Source: Pseudoclavibacter triregionum (lineage in GTDB: Bacteria; Actinomycetota; Actinomycetes; Actinomycetales; Microbacteriaceae). From it: 64,000 bases of DNA. The notes under the pieces are model-generated. The model was given only the letters and a program-made list of their open reading frames with translations. It was not told where the DNA came from and ran no database searches. The stretch covers positions 248,001 through 312,000 of the forward strand of contig OU365335.1 in NCBI GenBank assembly GCA_910822395.1. Reading direction: 5' to 3'. Below are positions 46,995 through 55,088 of the stretch, one piece after another; within the stretch, counting starts at the first letter, position 1; every line of letters begins with the position of its first letter. The position numbers and the translations under genes were made by a program.

Positions 46995-48736
46995 GGCAGC
47001 ATCCAGGCGAGGACGGTCGACTGCAGGCCGACGAGGATGCACATGGCGATGATGAGGCCTACGCTCCACGGCAGGACCTTGCGGAGGATGTCGGACTCCC
47101 GGCCGATGAGACCGACCGCCGTCGCCGCGATCGTGAGGTTCTGCGGGCTGATCATCTTGCCGACGACCCCGCCGGAGGTGTTCGCCGCGACGAGGAGGGT
47201 CGGGTCGATGCCGGCCGTCTCGGCCGCGCTCTGCTGCAGGGTGGCGAAGAGGGCATTGGCGCTGGTGTCCGAGCCGGTGACCGCGGTGCCGATCCAGCCC
47301 AGGGTCGGGCTGAGGAAGGCGAAGAGCGCTCCCGTGCCCGCGATCCACGTCCCGATGGTGATGGTCATGCCCGAGAGGTTCATGACGTAGGCGAGGGCGA
47401 GCATAGAGGCCACGGTGAGGAACGCGTAGCGCATCTTGTGGGCGATGGCCGCCACCTCGGCGGCCCAGCCGGAGAGGCCGATGCCGTAGACGAAGGCGAC
47501 GACGAGACCGCAGACGAGGAGCATCGACCCCGGAGAGCTGAGCCAGGCCAGGGTGTAGGTCGTCGCGCCGCTCACCTCGCCGGAAGCGGTGAGGACCTCG
47601 CCGTCGAGGCCCGGCCAGGGGATCTTGAGGTCCGTGCCGGTGAGGAGGCCCTTGACCGGGGGGACGAGCTTGGCCACCGCGAACACCGCGATGACGAGGA
47701 GGTAGGGGAAGAGAGCGAGCAGGATCCGACCCTTCGTCAGACCCTGCGCGCGCTCCTCCAGCTCGTCGGCGGAGACGACGAAGTCGCTCGCGGGTCCGGA
47801 GGCGGCGATGTTCGCGTCACCTCCGACGAGGGCGAGCTCGCGCTCGCGGTCCGCGTGCATCACGGCGAGGGCCTCGTCGCGGCCACTGGGCTGCCATACC
47901 CGCAGGAAGAGCACCGCGGCGGCGAGGCCGACGAGCGAGGCAATGATGTCGGTCAGCTCTACGGAGATCCACGTGGCGGAGACCCACTGCGCGACGGCGA
48001 AGGCGAGACCGACGACGATCGCGACCGGCCAGGTCTCCCGGACCCCGCGGCGCCCGCCGGCCATGAGGACGAGGAGGAGAGGCACGAAGGCGGCGAGGAT
48101 CGGGGTCTGGTGGCCGACGTACGCGCCGATCTCCTGGTAGGGGATGCCGGTGAGGTTGCCCGCGGTGATGATCGGGGTGCCGATGGCGCCGAACGCGACC
48201 GGTGCGGTGTTGGCGAGTAGAACGACGGCTGCCGCACGCAGGGGCGAGAAGCCGAGCGCCATGAGCATGACGCCGGTGATCGCGACGGGAGCGCCGAAGC
48301 CGGCGAGCGCCTCGAGGAGTCCGCCGAAGCAGAAGGCGATGATGATCGCCTGGATGCGCGGGTCGTCCGAGATGAGGTGGAACGTCGCGCGCAGGTCCTC
48401 GAAGTGCCCTGAGCGCACGGTGACCTGGTAGAGGAGGATCGCGGTGAAGACGATCCACATGATCGGGAAGAGTCCGAAGGCGGCGCCCTGGGTGGCCGCG
48501 AGGGCCGCGAGCTGGACGGGCATCCCGAAGAAGACGGCTGCCACGATGATCGCCACGAGGACCGCGCTCAGACCGGCCCAGTGCGCCTTCCACTTCAGGA
48601 CCCCGAGAGTGACGAACACCGTCACGAGAGGGAGGAGCGCGATGAGCGCCGAGAGGGCGAGGCTGTCGGCCACCGGGGACAGGCCCGGTTGGTAGGCCGA
48701 AGGCACTGCGGCCGGTACCGAGATCAAGGTGGTCAT
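46991..48736 (-). CDS. lctP: L-lactate permease
   Basis: A 581-residue membrane transporter of the LctP/LldP family with about 13-14 spans. Typical segments are ALAGFGAPVAITGVMLMALG, LLANTAPVAFGAIGTPIITA and SGSD-like TGSDTSANALFATLQ near the end, with NTSGGVVGKMISPQNLTIAA. It imports lactate (and likely glycolate) with protons. ATG 48736 has GGAGG 4 nt upstream, better than an in-frame ATG at 48754. First gene of the operon. Confidence 0.95.
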   Translation of the reverse strand: MTTLISVPAAVPSAYQPGLSPVADSLALSALIALLPLVTVFVTLGVLKWKAHWAGLSAVLVAIIVAAVFFGMPVQLAALAATQGAAFGLFPIMWIVFTAILLYQVTVRSGHFEDLRATFHLISDDPRIQAIIIAFCFGGLLEALAGFGAPVAITGVMLMALGFSPLRAAAVVLLANTAPVAFGAIGTPIITAGNLTGIPYQEIGAYVGHQTPILAAFVPLLLVLMAGGRRGVRETWPVAIVVGLAFAVAQWVSATWISVELTDIIASLVGLAAAVLFLRVWQPSGRDEALAVMHADRERELALVGGDANIAASGPASDFVVSADELEERAQGLTKGRILLALFPYLLVIAVFAVAKLVPPVKGLLTGTDLKIPWPGLDGEVLTASGEVSGATTYTLAWLSSPGSMLLVCGLVVAFVYGIGLSGWAAEVAAIAHKMRYAFLTVASMLALAYVMNLSGMTITIGTWIAGTGALFAFLSPTLGWIGTAVTGSDTSANALFATLQQSAAETAGIDPTLLVAANTSGGVVGKMISPQNLTIAATAVGLIGRESDILRKVLPWSVGLIIAMCILVGLQSTVLAWMLP

Positions 48737-48780
48737 GTGTCCTCCGGTTCGCACAACATTGGGCTGGACCTCTCAGGGCG

Positions 48781-48850
48781 TAATGGTCAGACCATTAGGG
48801 TTGGCACGACGCTAGGGGCGGCAGCTACTGCTGTCAATGGTCAGACCATT
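48781..48850 (-). promoter_or_regulatory. lctP-lutABC promoter with twin GntR/FadR-type operators
   Basis: On the minus strand TTGACA (48837-48832), a 17-nt spacer and TAGCGT (48814-48809) form a near-consensus promoter. Two palindromes contain TGGTCAGACCA: TAATGGTC-A-GACCATTA at 48781-48797, just downstream of the start site, and AATGGTC-A-GACCATT at 48836-48850, overlapping the -35. Centres are 54 bp apart. TGGT-N3-ACCA is the FadR-subfamily operator core used by LldR and PdhR. Confidence 0.85.
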
Positions 48851-48908
48851 TATTCGCTCTCCACTCTGTGACGTCGGTCACGCGGGCGCTCTGTGCCATT
48901 CTGGGGCA

Positions 48909-49097
48909 ATGGGGCAGCCGAGCGCGCGGGGAACGGCCATCGATTTGCCGGCCGTGTCCGGGCCCGGCTCCCGGGGCGAGACGAAAGGCGCCGCGGGTCG
49001 CGCCTACGAGGTGGTTCTGAGGTGGGTCGACGAGCGGATCCTCTCCGGCGACCTGGCGGTGGGCGACCACCTGCCTGGCGAGCGGGAGCTCGCCAGG
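48909..49097 (+). pseudogene. GntR/FadR-type regulator (LldR-like), cut off in its HTH
   Basis: From ATG 48909 the frame reads GRAYEVVLRWVDERILSGDL, then AVGDHLPGERELA, the first two-thirds of a FadR-subfamily winged HTH. After nt ~49097 the expected recognition helix (usually LGVSRTPVREA-like) and the whole FCD sensor domain are missing; sequence switches to an integrase fragment in another frame. It is divergent from lctP and surely was its regulator before truncation. Confidence 0.8.
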
Positions 49098-49834
49098 GCG
49101 ACATCGACATCGCCCGCGCATTCCTCGACCGCCTCGGCACCAGCGGCTATGACCTGGACGACTGCCCGCAAGCCCTCCTCGACGCTTGGATCACCACTGA
49201 TCGCAGCCGACGCCTCGCGTTCGTCCGCTGGCTCACACGCGGCGGCTACCTCCGGCAAGTCCGGCTCCCTCAGCCGATTCCATCAAAAGACCCGGCACAC
49301 GACATCGACCCCGAAGAACAACTCGCTCTGGCCCGCACGTTTCTCCACGAACCCGACAGCGCCAGCGTCGAAGACCGCGCCACCGCCTGCTTGATCCTGC
49401 TCTACGCCCAACCCGTCGCGAAGATCGTCAGCCTGACCACTGACGATATCGAGATCCGCGACGGCGACACCTACCTCGCGCTCGGCCCCGAGCCATTGCT
49501 GCTCATCCCGCCGCTGGATGATCTCGTGACGGCGCTGCCCGCCGCCAAGCCGTTCGGAGCGGCGAGCAAGCTGGCCGACTCCCGGTGGCTGTTCACCGGG
49601 AAGAACCCCGGCACCCACCTGCATCCCGCCTCACTCATGCTTCGAATGAACCGCCTCGGCATCATCACACGCGCCAGCAGGAACGCCGCGCTCCTGCACC
49701 TCGCCTCCACGACACCGCCCGCCGTGTTCGCCTCCCTCATCGGGATCAGCGTCGGCGCAGCCACCCGCTGGGTCGAACTCACCGGCTCAGCCTGGAACAG
49801 ATACGCCACCACGCGACGCCGAACTATGCGATAA
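49098..49834 (+). pseudogene. Tyrosine-recombinase-like integrase, C-terminal fragment
   Basis: About 245 codons: ARAFLDRLGTSGYDLDDCPQ, LLDAWITTDRSRRLAFVRWL, VEDRATACLILLYAQPVAKI, WLFTGKNPGTHL, RASRNAALLHLASTTPPAVF, AASLIGISVGAATRWVELTG-like end. The pattern fits a class of actinobacterial phage-integrase-like proteins annotated as XerD-type; the usual catalytic Arg-His-Tyr set is not obvious. The N-terminal half is lost at the junction with the GntR fragment. Confidence 0.6.
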
Positions 49835-49885
49835 CCCGGCTCCCGCCGGGAGGCCAATCAGCTCGCACGACCAGGAGGATGGAGC

Positions 49886-50359
49886 TTATAGGTCTCGGAT
49901 ATCCTCGACCCCTTGATCGCTGATCCGGAAGATCGCGACGTCAGGGTTCGTGTCAACGAGATACCTGTTCAGCAGGTCGCTGACACGATCGATGGTCTGC
50001 ATCGCCTCGTCGACCGAGTCGTACAGCTTCCGATACAGCTCCGGGCTGTCCCAGCCAGGGATGCCTTTCCAGCCCCCATGATCGAACAGCAGGCGATGGA
50101 CCAGGTAGTTCCGCGCCTGGACCAAGTTCCGGTACTCGGCCTGGAGATGATCTGGAAGCTCAGGTTCAACAGCCTTGGCCTTCGAGCCCAGCGTGCTCCG
50201 CTCACGAGGGGGTCTGCCCAGCAGCACTTGATGGATCGTCTCTGCGGATGCTTCGGCGACCTGGCAACGGGCGATCGCTCTGCCGAGCAGCAGGTACAGC
50301 AGTTGCTGAGCTTCCTCCGGGTTGCCGGGAACGGGCCTGCTCGCCAACTGCGCCGACAT
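49886..50359 (-). CDS. HEPN-like small protein of unknown function
   Basis: A 157-residue helical protein. The segment YRNLVQARNYLVHRLLFDHG contains R-N-Y-L-V-H, an RX4H motif with Asn after Arg, the catalytic signature of HEPN ribonucleases in toxins and defence systems. Helices before (NPEEAQQLLYLLLGRAIARC) and after (YRKLYDSVDEAMQTIDRVSD) fit a HEPN bundle. GGAAGGGG lies 6 nt before ATG 50359. Its first ~12 codons overlap, antisense, the serine-recombinase fragment, so the N-terminus may be a recombination product. No antitoxin-like nucleotidyltransferase lies next to it. Confidence 0.5.
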   Translation of the reverse strand: MSAQLASRPVPGNPEEAQQLLYLLLGRAIARCQVAEASAETIHQVLLGRPPRERSTLGSKAKAVEPELPDHLQAEYRNLVQARNYLVHRLLFDHGGWKGIPGWDSPELYRKLYDSVDEAMQTIDRVSDLLNRYLVDTNPDVAIFRISDQGVEDIRDL

Positions 50360-50586
50360 CTACACCCCTTCCGACGACACCAACCGGCGTCTGTGCAACC
50401 AGGCGTTCTTCACCAAGGTCTACATCGACGAAGACAACGAGCTGCGCGTCGAGAACAACCGGCCCTTCGAGATGCTCCTCGACCCCGAGATCAACGCCAA
50501 CGCCCTTACCTGGGCCGAGAACGCAGACAAGACCCGAACCACCACCAACGATTCTGTTGGCAAGGGTTCGAGCCTTGTGCGTCGGG
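50322..50586 (+). pseudogene. C-terminal remnant of a large serine recombinase
   Basis: Reads LLANCADIYTPSDDTNRRLC, NQAFFTKVYIDEDNELRVEN, NRPFEMLLDPEINANAL: the conserved C-terminal part of actinobacterial large serine recombinases. The frame continues without a stop into the tRNA-Ala gene and reads RGFEPLTF from the complement of its T-arm, the usual tail of recombinases integrated at tRNA 3' ends. The catalytic N-terminal domain is gone. Confidence 0.75.
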
Positions 50587-50659
50587 TGGACCCTAGGGGA
50601 TTCGAACCCCTGACCTTCTCATTGCGAACGAGACGCGCTACCAACTGCGCCAAGGGCCC
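50587..50659 (-). tRNA. tRNA-Ala (anticodon CGC)
   Basis: A complete 73-nt cloverleaf: acceptor GGGCCCT/AGGGTCC with one G-T pair, D-arm GCGC-AGTTGGTA-GCGC, anticodon loop TTCGCAA with anticodon CGC, T-arm CAGGG/CCCTA-type stem with loop TTCGAAT (GGGGTTCGAATCCCC), discriminator A. CCA is not encoded. Remnants of a serine recombinase abut its 3' end. Confidence 0.95.
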
Positions 50660-50711
50660 TTGCGAAGAACGACCTTACCACCTTACGCGATGGCTGCGAA
50701 ATCGTCCACGC

Positions 50712-51659
50712 CTACGGCTTGGGGTTCGGCGTGTTGCTGAAACCGCCGTTGCCGTTTCCGTTGCCGTTGCCGTTTCCGTTGCCCGTGCTCGGCTGGGTGC
50801 TCGGCGCAGGAGCGGGCGCGGTGGGAGCGTCGGGCGGCGCCTGGGTGACGGCCGGCGCCTGCGTCGGGGCCTGGGTCTGCGCCGGGGCGGGCTGCGTGCT
50901 CGGCTTCGTGTTGTTGGAGGCCGGCGGCACGTACGACTCGTACTCCGACATGTGCTGGTTCTTCGCGGCGCTGAGCTGCTGCGGCAGCTCGATGACGGCG
51001 GCGACGAGGCCGGCGAGGTCGTGGCCGTCGGCGTTCGCCGTGATGAGGTCGCGGAGCTCGCCGAGGCGCTTCTCGGTCTTCCGCTCGAGGCCCCAGTACT
51101 CCTCGATCGTCGGGTCGACGAGGTCCGCGAGGCGCTGCGAGTAGACGGTGACGAAGTACGCGAGCGCCTCGTCGAAGGCCGTCTTCGCGCCCGCCGCGTC
51201 GTTCTGCGCGACGAGGCCCTTCGCCTTGTCGAGGAGCGCGCCCATCTGCTGCGAGGACTCCGCCTCGGCCGAGGCGCTCGACATGATGTAGGCGACGTCG
51301 ATCTCGTCGATCTGGTCCTGGACGGCCTGCGCCTCCGGGCTCACGACGACGAGCGCGGGCGTCGGCAGCACGGCCGCCTCGGCCTCGATCTGCGCCTTGC
51401 GCACCGAGCCGAAGAGCGCGATGCCGGCCGGGATGATGAAGACGATGAGCGCCGTGAGGAGCACCGCCGTGAGCCAGCCGAGGCGGGCCTTCGTGGAGGC
51501 GGCGCGGAAGGTCGCGAGCGGGCCGCCCCGGGCCGCGCGGGCGTTCGTGGAGCCCGTGCGCTCCGCGGGGCCGGCCGCGCGGAAAACCCCCGGGGGCACC
51601 GAGATGGCGTCCTGATCGGCAACGCCGTCGAACGGGTCGCCGAGGTCGCGCTTGGCCAT
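50712..51659 (-). CDS. Membrane-anchored extracytoplasmic protein, paralogue A (unknown function)
   Basis: A 315-residue protein. About 60 cytoplasmic residues precede one membrane helix (LGWLTAVLLTALIVFIIPAGI). The outer part is helical: DEIDVAYIMSSASAEAESSQ, MGALLDKAKGLVAQNDAAGA, FDEALAYFVTVYSQRLADLV. A Thr/Pro/Gln-rich region and a Gly-Asn repeat (GNGNGNGNGN) end it. The helical part aligns with the next gene upstream (51764-53776): AY-(x)-S, MG-L, AYFVTVY versus SYFVAAY. I do not recognise the family. Promoter features are not evident. Confidence 0.75.
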   Translation of the reverse strand: MAKRDLGDPFDGVADQDAISVPPGVFRAAGPAERTGSTNARAARGGPLATFRAASTKARLGWLTAVLLTALIVFIIPAGIALFGSVRKAQIEAEAAVLPTPALVVVSPEAQAVQDQIDEIDVAYIMSSASAEAESSQQMGALLDKAKGLVAQNDAAGAKTAFDEALAYFVTVYSQRLADLVDPTIEEYWGLERKTEKRLGELRDLITANADGHDLAGLVAAVIELPQQLSAAKNQHMSEYESYVPPASNNTKPSTQPAPAQTQAPTQAPAVTQAPPDAPTAPAPAPSTQPSTGNGNGNGNGNGNGGFSNTPNPKP

Positions 51660-51763
51660 GGGGGTCCTTCCGTGGATCGGGTGGGCACGCCTGGGCGCGC
51701 GTCGCCAGGGTAGTTCATGCCCCTGCGCGGTCGCGGGCGCGGGCCCGCGCGCCGGGCGGTCCG

Positions 51764-53776
51764 CTAGGGGGCGGCGGTCGGCGCGGGAAGCGCCGCCGGA
51801 TCGTCGGTGAGCGTCGCGGACTCCACGGAGGGCTGCGGCGCGAGGTCGGCGGCGGGCTCGGGCTCCTCGGCGGGGGAGAGCTCGTCGAGCGGGGCGGCGT
51901 CCTCGACAGGAGCGGCGTCAGCGGCAGGCACGGGATCGGCCGCCGGGGACTCGACCGGATCTGTCGCGGCGTCGGGCGCGCTCGAGATTGCGTCGGGCGT
52001 CGGGGCCGCGGGCTGCGTCGGGGCGTCGGCAGGGGCCGGCGTCGGCCCGGGAGCGGGGCTCGGCCGCGTCTGCGCCTGCGACTGCGACTGCGACTGCGCG
52101 GCGAGGATGACCGGGTCGACGCGCGGGTCGACGACCGGATCGACACGAGGGTCGACGACGATCGGGTGCTGGGGCGCCTTGCCGCCGCCGGGCAGCGAGT
52201 GCACGACGACCTGCCACGACGAGCCGTCCCAGCGGACCTCGACGACGAGGCCGCGAGCGTCGCGGATCCACCACGAGCCGTTCGAGAACCAGGGGCGGCC
52301 GGAGCCGCCGTCCTCAGTGAGGCCGTCGTCGGGAGTGCCGGCCGGCGGCGTCGTGTGGCCGGGGTCGGGCGTCGGCGTGGGATCCTGCGTCGGAGTCGGG
52401 TCCGGCGTCGGGGTGGGGTCCGGCGTCGGCGTGGGATCCGGCGTCGGCGTGGGAGTCGGGTCCGGGGTCGGCGTGGGCCCGGGAGCCGGCTGCTGACCGG
52501 TCTGGCCGCCGTCGCCCTGCTCGGGCACGGTCGGCTCGTCCGGGCGGAGCTCCGGCGGGAGGATCTCGGGCGCGGCGAGGCCGGGGGCCGCGGCGTCGGG
52601 CGCGGGGGCCGACTGGTCCGCCTGCTGCGCGGGCGTGCGGGGCATGATCTCCATGCCCGGCCACGTCACCGGCGGCGGGGTCGTCGGCTCGATCTGGAGC
52701 TCGGCGGGCGCCGTGAGCGCGCCGCCGTTCGCGACGTGCTCGGCCTGGGCCTGCGAGAGCATCGTCGTCGTGCCGCTCACGCCGGAGACGACGTGGTGGA
52801 AGCCCGCGACGCCCTCGGCGATGCCGCGGTCGAGGTCGGCGATGCGCTGGTCGAGGCCCGCGAGCGTCGTCGCGCTCGCCGCCGAGAAGGAGGCGCGGAG
52901 CGTGCGCGCGTTCGAGGCGAACTCGGGCGCGTAGGCCGCGACGAAGTAGCTCCGGGCCTGCTCGATCGTCTCCTCCGCCTTCGGGCCGTCGCCGGCCTGG
53001 TTGGCGAGGACGACGGCGACGATGAGGTCGCCCATCGTCGAGCCGGTCGTCGTCGAGGCGAGGCCGTAGGAGACCGAGTACGCGCTCTGCATCGAGGCGA
53101 GGTCGCTCGCGACGTCCTCCGAGACGCCGGGCAGGGTGGCGGATCCGGCGGCCGTGGCGGCCTGCGGCGTGAGCGTGGAGGCTGCGGGGGCGGTCGGCGC
53201 GTGGCCGGGGCCCGAGGAGAGCAGCGCGGGCAGCGCGAGCGCGGTCACCGCGGCGATGCCCGCCGTCGCGAGCAGCGCCGAGCCGCGGCGGCGGAAGAAG
53301 GAGTCGCCGGCCTGGCGGGGCTCGGCCGCGGAGGCGGCCGGCGCGGAGGCGGCCGGCGCGGAGGCCGCGGCGGCGGGGGCCGGGGCGCTCGAGGCGGCGG
53401 GGCGCGCGAGGAGGCGCACGGGACCGGAGGTCGTCACGATCGGCTCGACCGCGAGGCCCGAGGGCACGGCGGTCGCGCCGAGCGCGGCGGCGGCGCTCGC
53501 CTGCACGTAGGCGCGGTGGACGACGACGATGGGGACGACGCCGAGCAGGCTCACCCAGAAGCGGCGGCGGGCCTCGAGCTCGGCGCAGCGCGCCTCGCTT
53601 CCGGGGCCGTCGCCGAGCTCCTCGATCTCGATCTCGATCTGCTCGACGGCGCGATGCGCGAGCCGGCGGTCGACGGGCAGGCCCAGCGTCGGCCCCTCGC
53701 CGCCCGCGGGCGCGCCGGAGGAGGCCGTCCTGGGCCCATCTCCCGAGGCGAACGCCTCGCGCATCGATTCCGTCAT
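51764..53776 (-). CDS. Membrane-anchored extracytoplasmic protein, paralogue B (unknown function)
   Basis: A 670-residue protein. A charged N-terminus (VEQIEIEIEELGDGPGSEAR) and a hydrophobic stretch (FWVSLLGVVPIVVVHRAYVQ) are followed by an Ala/Pro-rich linker and a second span (LLATAGIAAVTALALPALL). The helical domain (VASDLASMQSAYSVSYGLAS, TIEQARSYFVAAYAPEFASN) resembles paralogue A. Then come a Pro-Thr-Asp repeat, a Trp-rich module (GRPWFSNGSWWIRDARGLVV, WDGSSWQVVVHSLPGG) and a Pro/Ala-rich tail. The two genes are 104 bp apart on one strand. Function unknown; a surface or envelope role is likely. The N-terminal ATG at 53776 could instead be the one at 53764. Confidence 0.7.
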   Translation of the reverse strand: MTESMREAFASGDGPRTASSGAPAGGEGPTLGLPVDRRLAHRAVEQIEIEIEELGDGPGSEARCAELEARRRFWVSLLGVVPIVVVHRAYVQASAAAALGATAVPSGLAVEPIVTTSGPVRLLARPAASSAPAPAAAASAPAASAPAASAAEPRQAGDSFFRRRGSALLATAGIAAVTALALPALLSSGPGHAPTAPAASTLTPQAATAAGSATLPGVSEDVASDLASMQSAYSVSYGLASTTTGSTMGDLIVAVVLANQAGDGPKAEETIEQARSYFVAAYAPEFASNARTLRASFSAASATTLAGLDQRIADLDRGIAEGVAGFHHVVSGVSGTTTMLSQAQAEHVANGGALTAPAELQIEPTTPPPVTWPGMEIMPRTPAQQADQSAPAPDAAAPGLAAPEILPPELRPDEPTVPEQGDGGQTGQQPAPGPTPTPDPTPTPTPDPTPTPDPTPTPDPTPTQDPTPTPDPGHTTPPAGTPDDGLTEDGGSGRPWFSNGSWWIRDARGLVVEVRWDGSSWQVVVHSLPGGGKAPQHPIVVDPRVDPVVDPRVDPVILAAQSQSQSQAQTRPSPAPGPTPAPADAPTQPAAPTPDAISSAPDAATDPVESPAADPVPAADAAPVEDAAPLDELSPAEEPEPAADLAPQPSVESATLTDDPAALPAPTAAP

Positions 53777-53860
53777 ACCCCTCTAAGATCCTCGTGAGTC
53801 AGCGGGCGCGCTAGGTACGCCGAGCGCGTCCTCCGCTGGGCGCCGGGGTGCGCTCACGCG

Positions 53861-53872
53861 GTGTCTGGTGTG
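53861..53872 (-). promoter_or_regulatory. 12-mer shared with the region upstream of the 53976 gene
   Basis: CACACCAGACAC (minus strand) lies 85 bp before the paralogue B start and recurs exactly at 55065-55076, 61 bp before the next gene upstream. It may be a common regulator site. The 199-bp gap 53777-53975 holds nothing else I can identify. Confidence 0.35.
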
Positions 53873-53975
53873 GCGCCTTGGGTGAGGCGCACGGGCCAGA
53901 TTACCTCGACGCCTGTGAGGAGGCAGGGAACCGTGACCGTTCCTTGACCTTCTTCGCTGCGGGCGGAGGAGATTC

Positions 53976-55004
53976 CTAGCTCGCCCGGCGGCGGCGCAGG
54001 ATCTCGGAGATGTCGTCGAACTCGGGCTCGATGTCCTCGATGAGGCCCATGCAGGCCCAGCGGGAGCCCTCGCCCACGGGCGCCGGGCGGCTCGCGCGGC
54101 CGGGGAAGCCGGCTCCGGCCGAGGCCGCGGCGGCGCGCGCGACGGGGCGCAGCACCGGCTCGTCCGAGTCGAGCGTGATCGCGTCGATCGCCCCGAAGGT
54201 CGCGACGCCGGCCTCCTGGTGGGCCGCGCGGATGGCCTGCTCCGAGCGGCGGACGGCCGCGAGCAGCTCGGCCATCGGGTCCTCGCGGCGGGCCGGGAGG
54301 CCGCCGTCCGGGCCGTCGTCGGGGCCGGGCGCGAGATCGCGGTCGAGGTAGAGGGGGCGCGGCAGCGGCTGCGGCACCCAGCCGCTCGCCTGGGCCGGCG
54401 CGGGCGCCGTCTGCGCGGCCTCCTCGAGCGCGGCCTCGACGAGGCCGTCGTGGAAGAGCTGCTGGGGCACGCGGATCGGCGCCTCGTCGGCGGCGGCCGA
54501 GCGCGGCGCCGCTGCAGCCTCGGCGAGGCGCGCGCGGCGGCGGGCGGCGACGCGGCGCGACTGCTCGAGCATCGCGACGGCGGCGGCGACGAGCGCGAGA
54601 CCGACGCCGAGGACCCACCAGGCGGCCGAGACGGCGCCCCAGACGCCGGCCGCGAGGCCGACGAGGAGGACGCCCGTCGAGAGGAGGCGCGCCCGGCGCA
54701 GCGAGGCCGCGGGCGAGGCCGCCTGCTCGGCCTGCGCTTCGAGCTGGACCTTACGGCGCTCCGCCTTCTCGGCCTGCTCGAGCGCGCGGCGCTGCTCGGC
54801 GACGGCGCGCGAGGTGGCCTCGACGCGGAGCTCGCGCGGCATCTCGGCGGTCTCGGCGAGGGCGCGGATCGTCTGCTGGAGGCGGATGGCGTTGCGCTCG
54901 ACGGCGACGTCGTTATACCGGCGCAGCCAGATGGGCACGGCGTAGCACAGCCATAGCCCGACGGCCAGGGCGAAGACGATGCTGCTCGCTCCGGTGAACC
55001 CCAT
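53976..55004 (-). CDS. Conserved membrane protein, unknown function
   Basis: A 342-residue protein starting MGFTGASSIVFALAVGLWLC. An N-terminal membrane helix (to ~22) is followed by a charged coiled-coil segment (RAVAEQRRALEQAEKAERRK), then two more helices around residues 105-145 (LLSTGVLLVGLAAGVWGAVS, WWVLGVGLALVAAAVAML), and a long soluble C-terminal part ending in EPEFDDISEILRRRR. Such proteins occur beside galU and a GNAT gene in related genomes. Start 55004 is chosen because the hydrophobic N-terminus begins there. Confidence 0.75.
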   Translation of the reverse strand: MGFTGASSIVFALAVGLWLCYAVPIWLRRYNDVAVERNAIRLQQTIRALAETAEMPRELRVEATSRAVAEQRRALEQAEKAERRKVQLEAQAEQAASPAASLRRARLLSTGVLLVGLAAGVWGAVSAAWWVLGVGLALVAAAVAMLEQSRRVAARRRARLAEAAAAPRSAAADEAPIRVPQQLFHDGLVEAALEEAAQTAPAPAQASGWVPQPLPRPLYLDRDLAPGPDDGPDGGLPARREDPMAELLAAVRRSEQAIRAAHQEAGVATFGAIDAITLDSDEPVLRPVARAAAASAGAGFPGRASRPAPVGEGSRWACMGLIEDIEPEFDDISEILRRRRAS

Positions 55005-55050
55005 GGGGCAACGGTAGGCGCGGGCGGGCGCGCGGCCCGGCATTGGCGAA

Positions 55051-55088
55051 GGTGTGTTGATGGTGTGTCTGGTGTGACTGGTGTGTCT
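55051..55088. repeat. Tandem GGTGTG repeats upstream of the 53976 gene
   Basis: Four units in a row: GGTGTGTTGAT, GGTGTGTCT, GGTGTGACT, GGTGTGTCT (11, 9, 9, 9 nt). They lie between the GNAT stop and the start of the next gene and contain the 12-mer found again upstream of paralogue B. Spacing near one helical turn fits cooperative protein binding. Confidence 0.5.

Noticed and set aside
50750-50790. CRISPR-like short repeat (CCGTTGCCGTTT)
   Set aside because: It is the coding repeat for Gly-Asn at the end of paralogue A; no spacers or repeats of CRISPR size occur anywhere in the window.
53777-53975. RNA gene in the gap between paralogue B and the next gene
   Set aside because: No cloverleaf or strong extended pairing could be drawn; only the shared 12-mer is notable.
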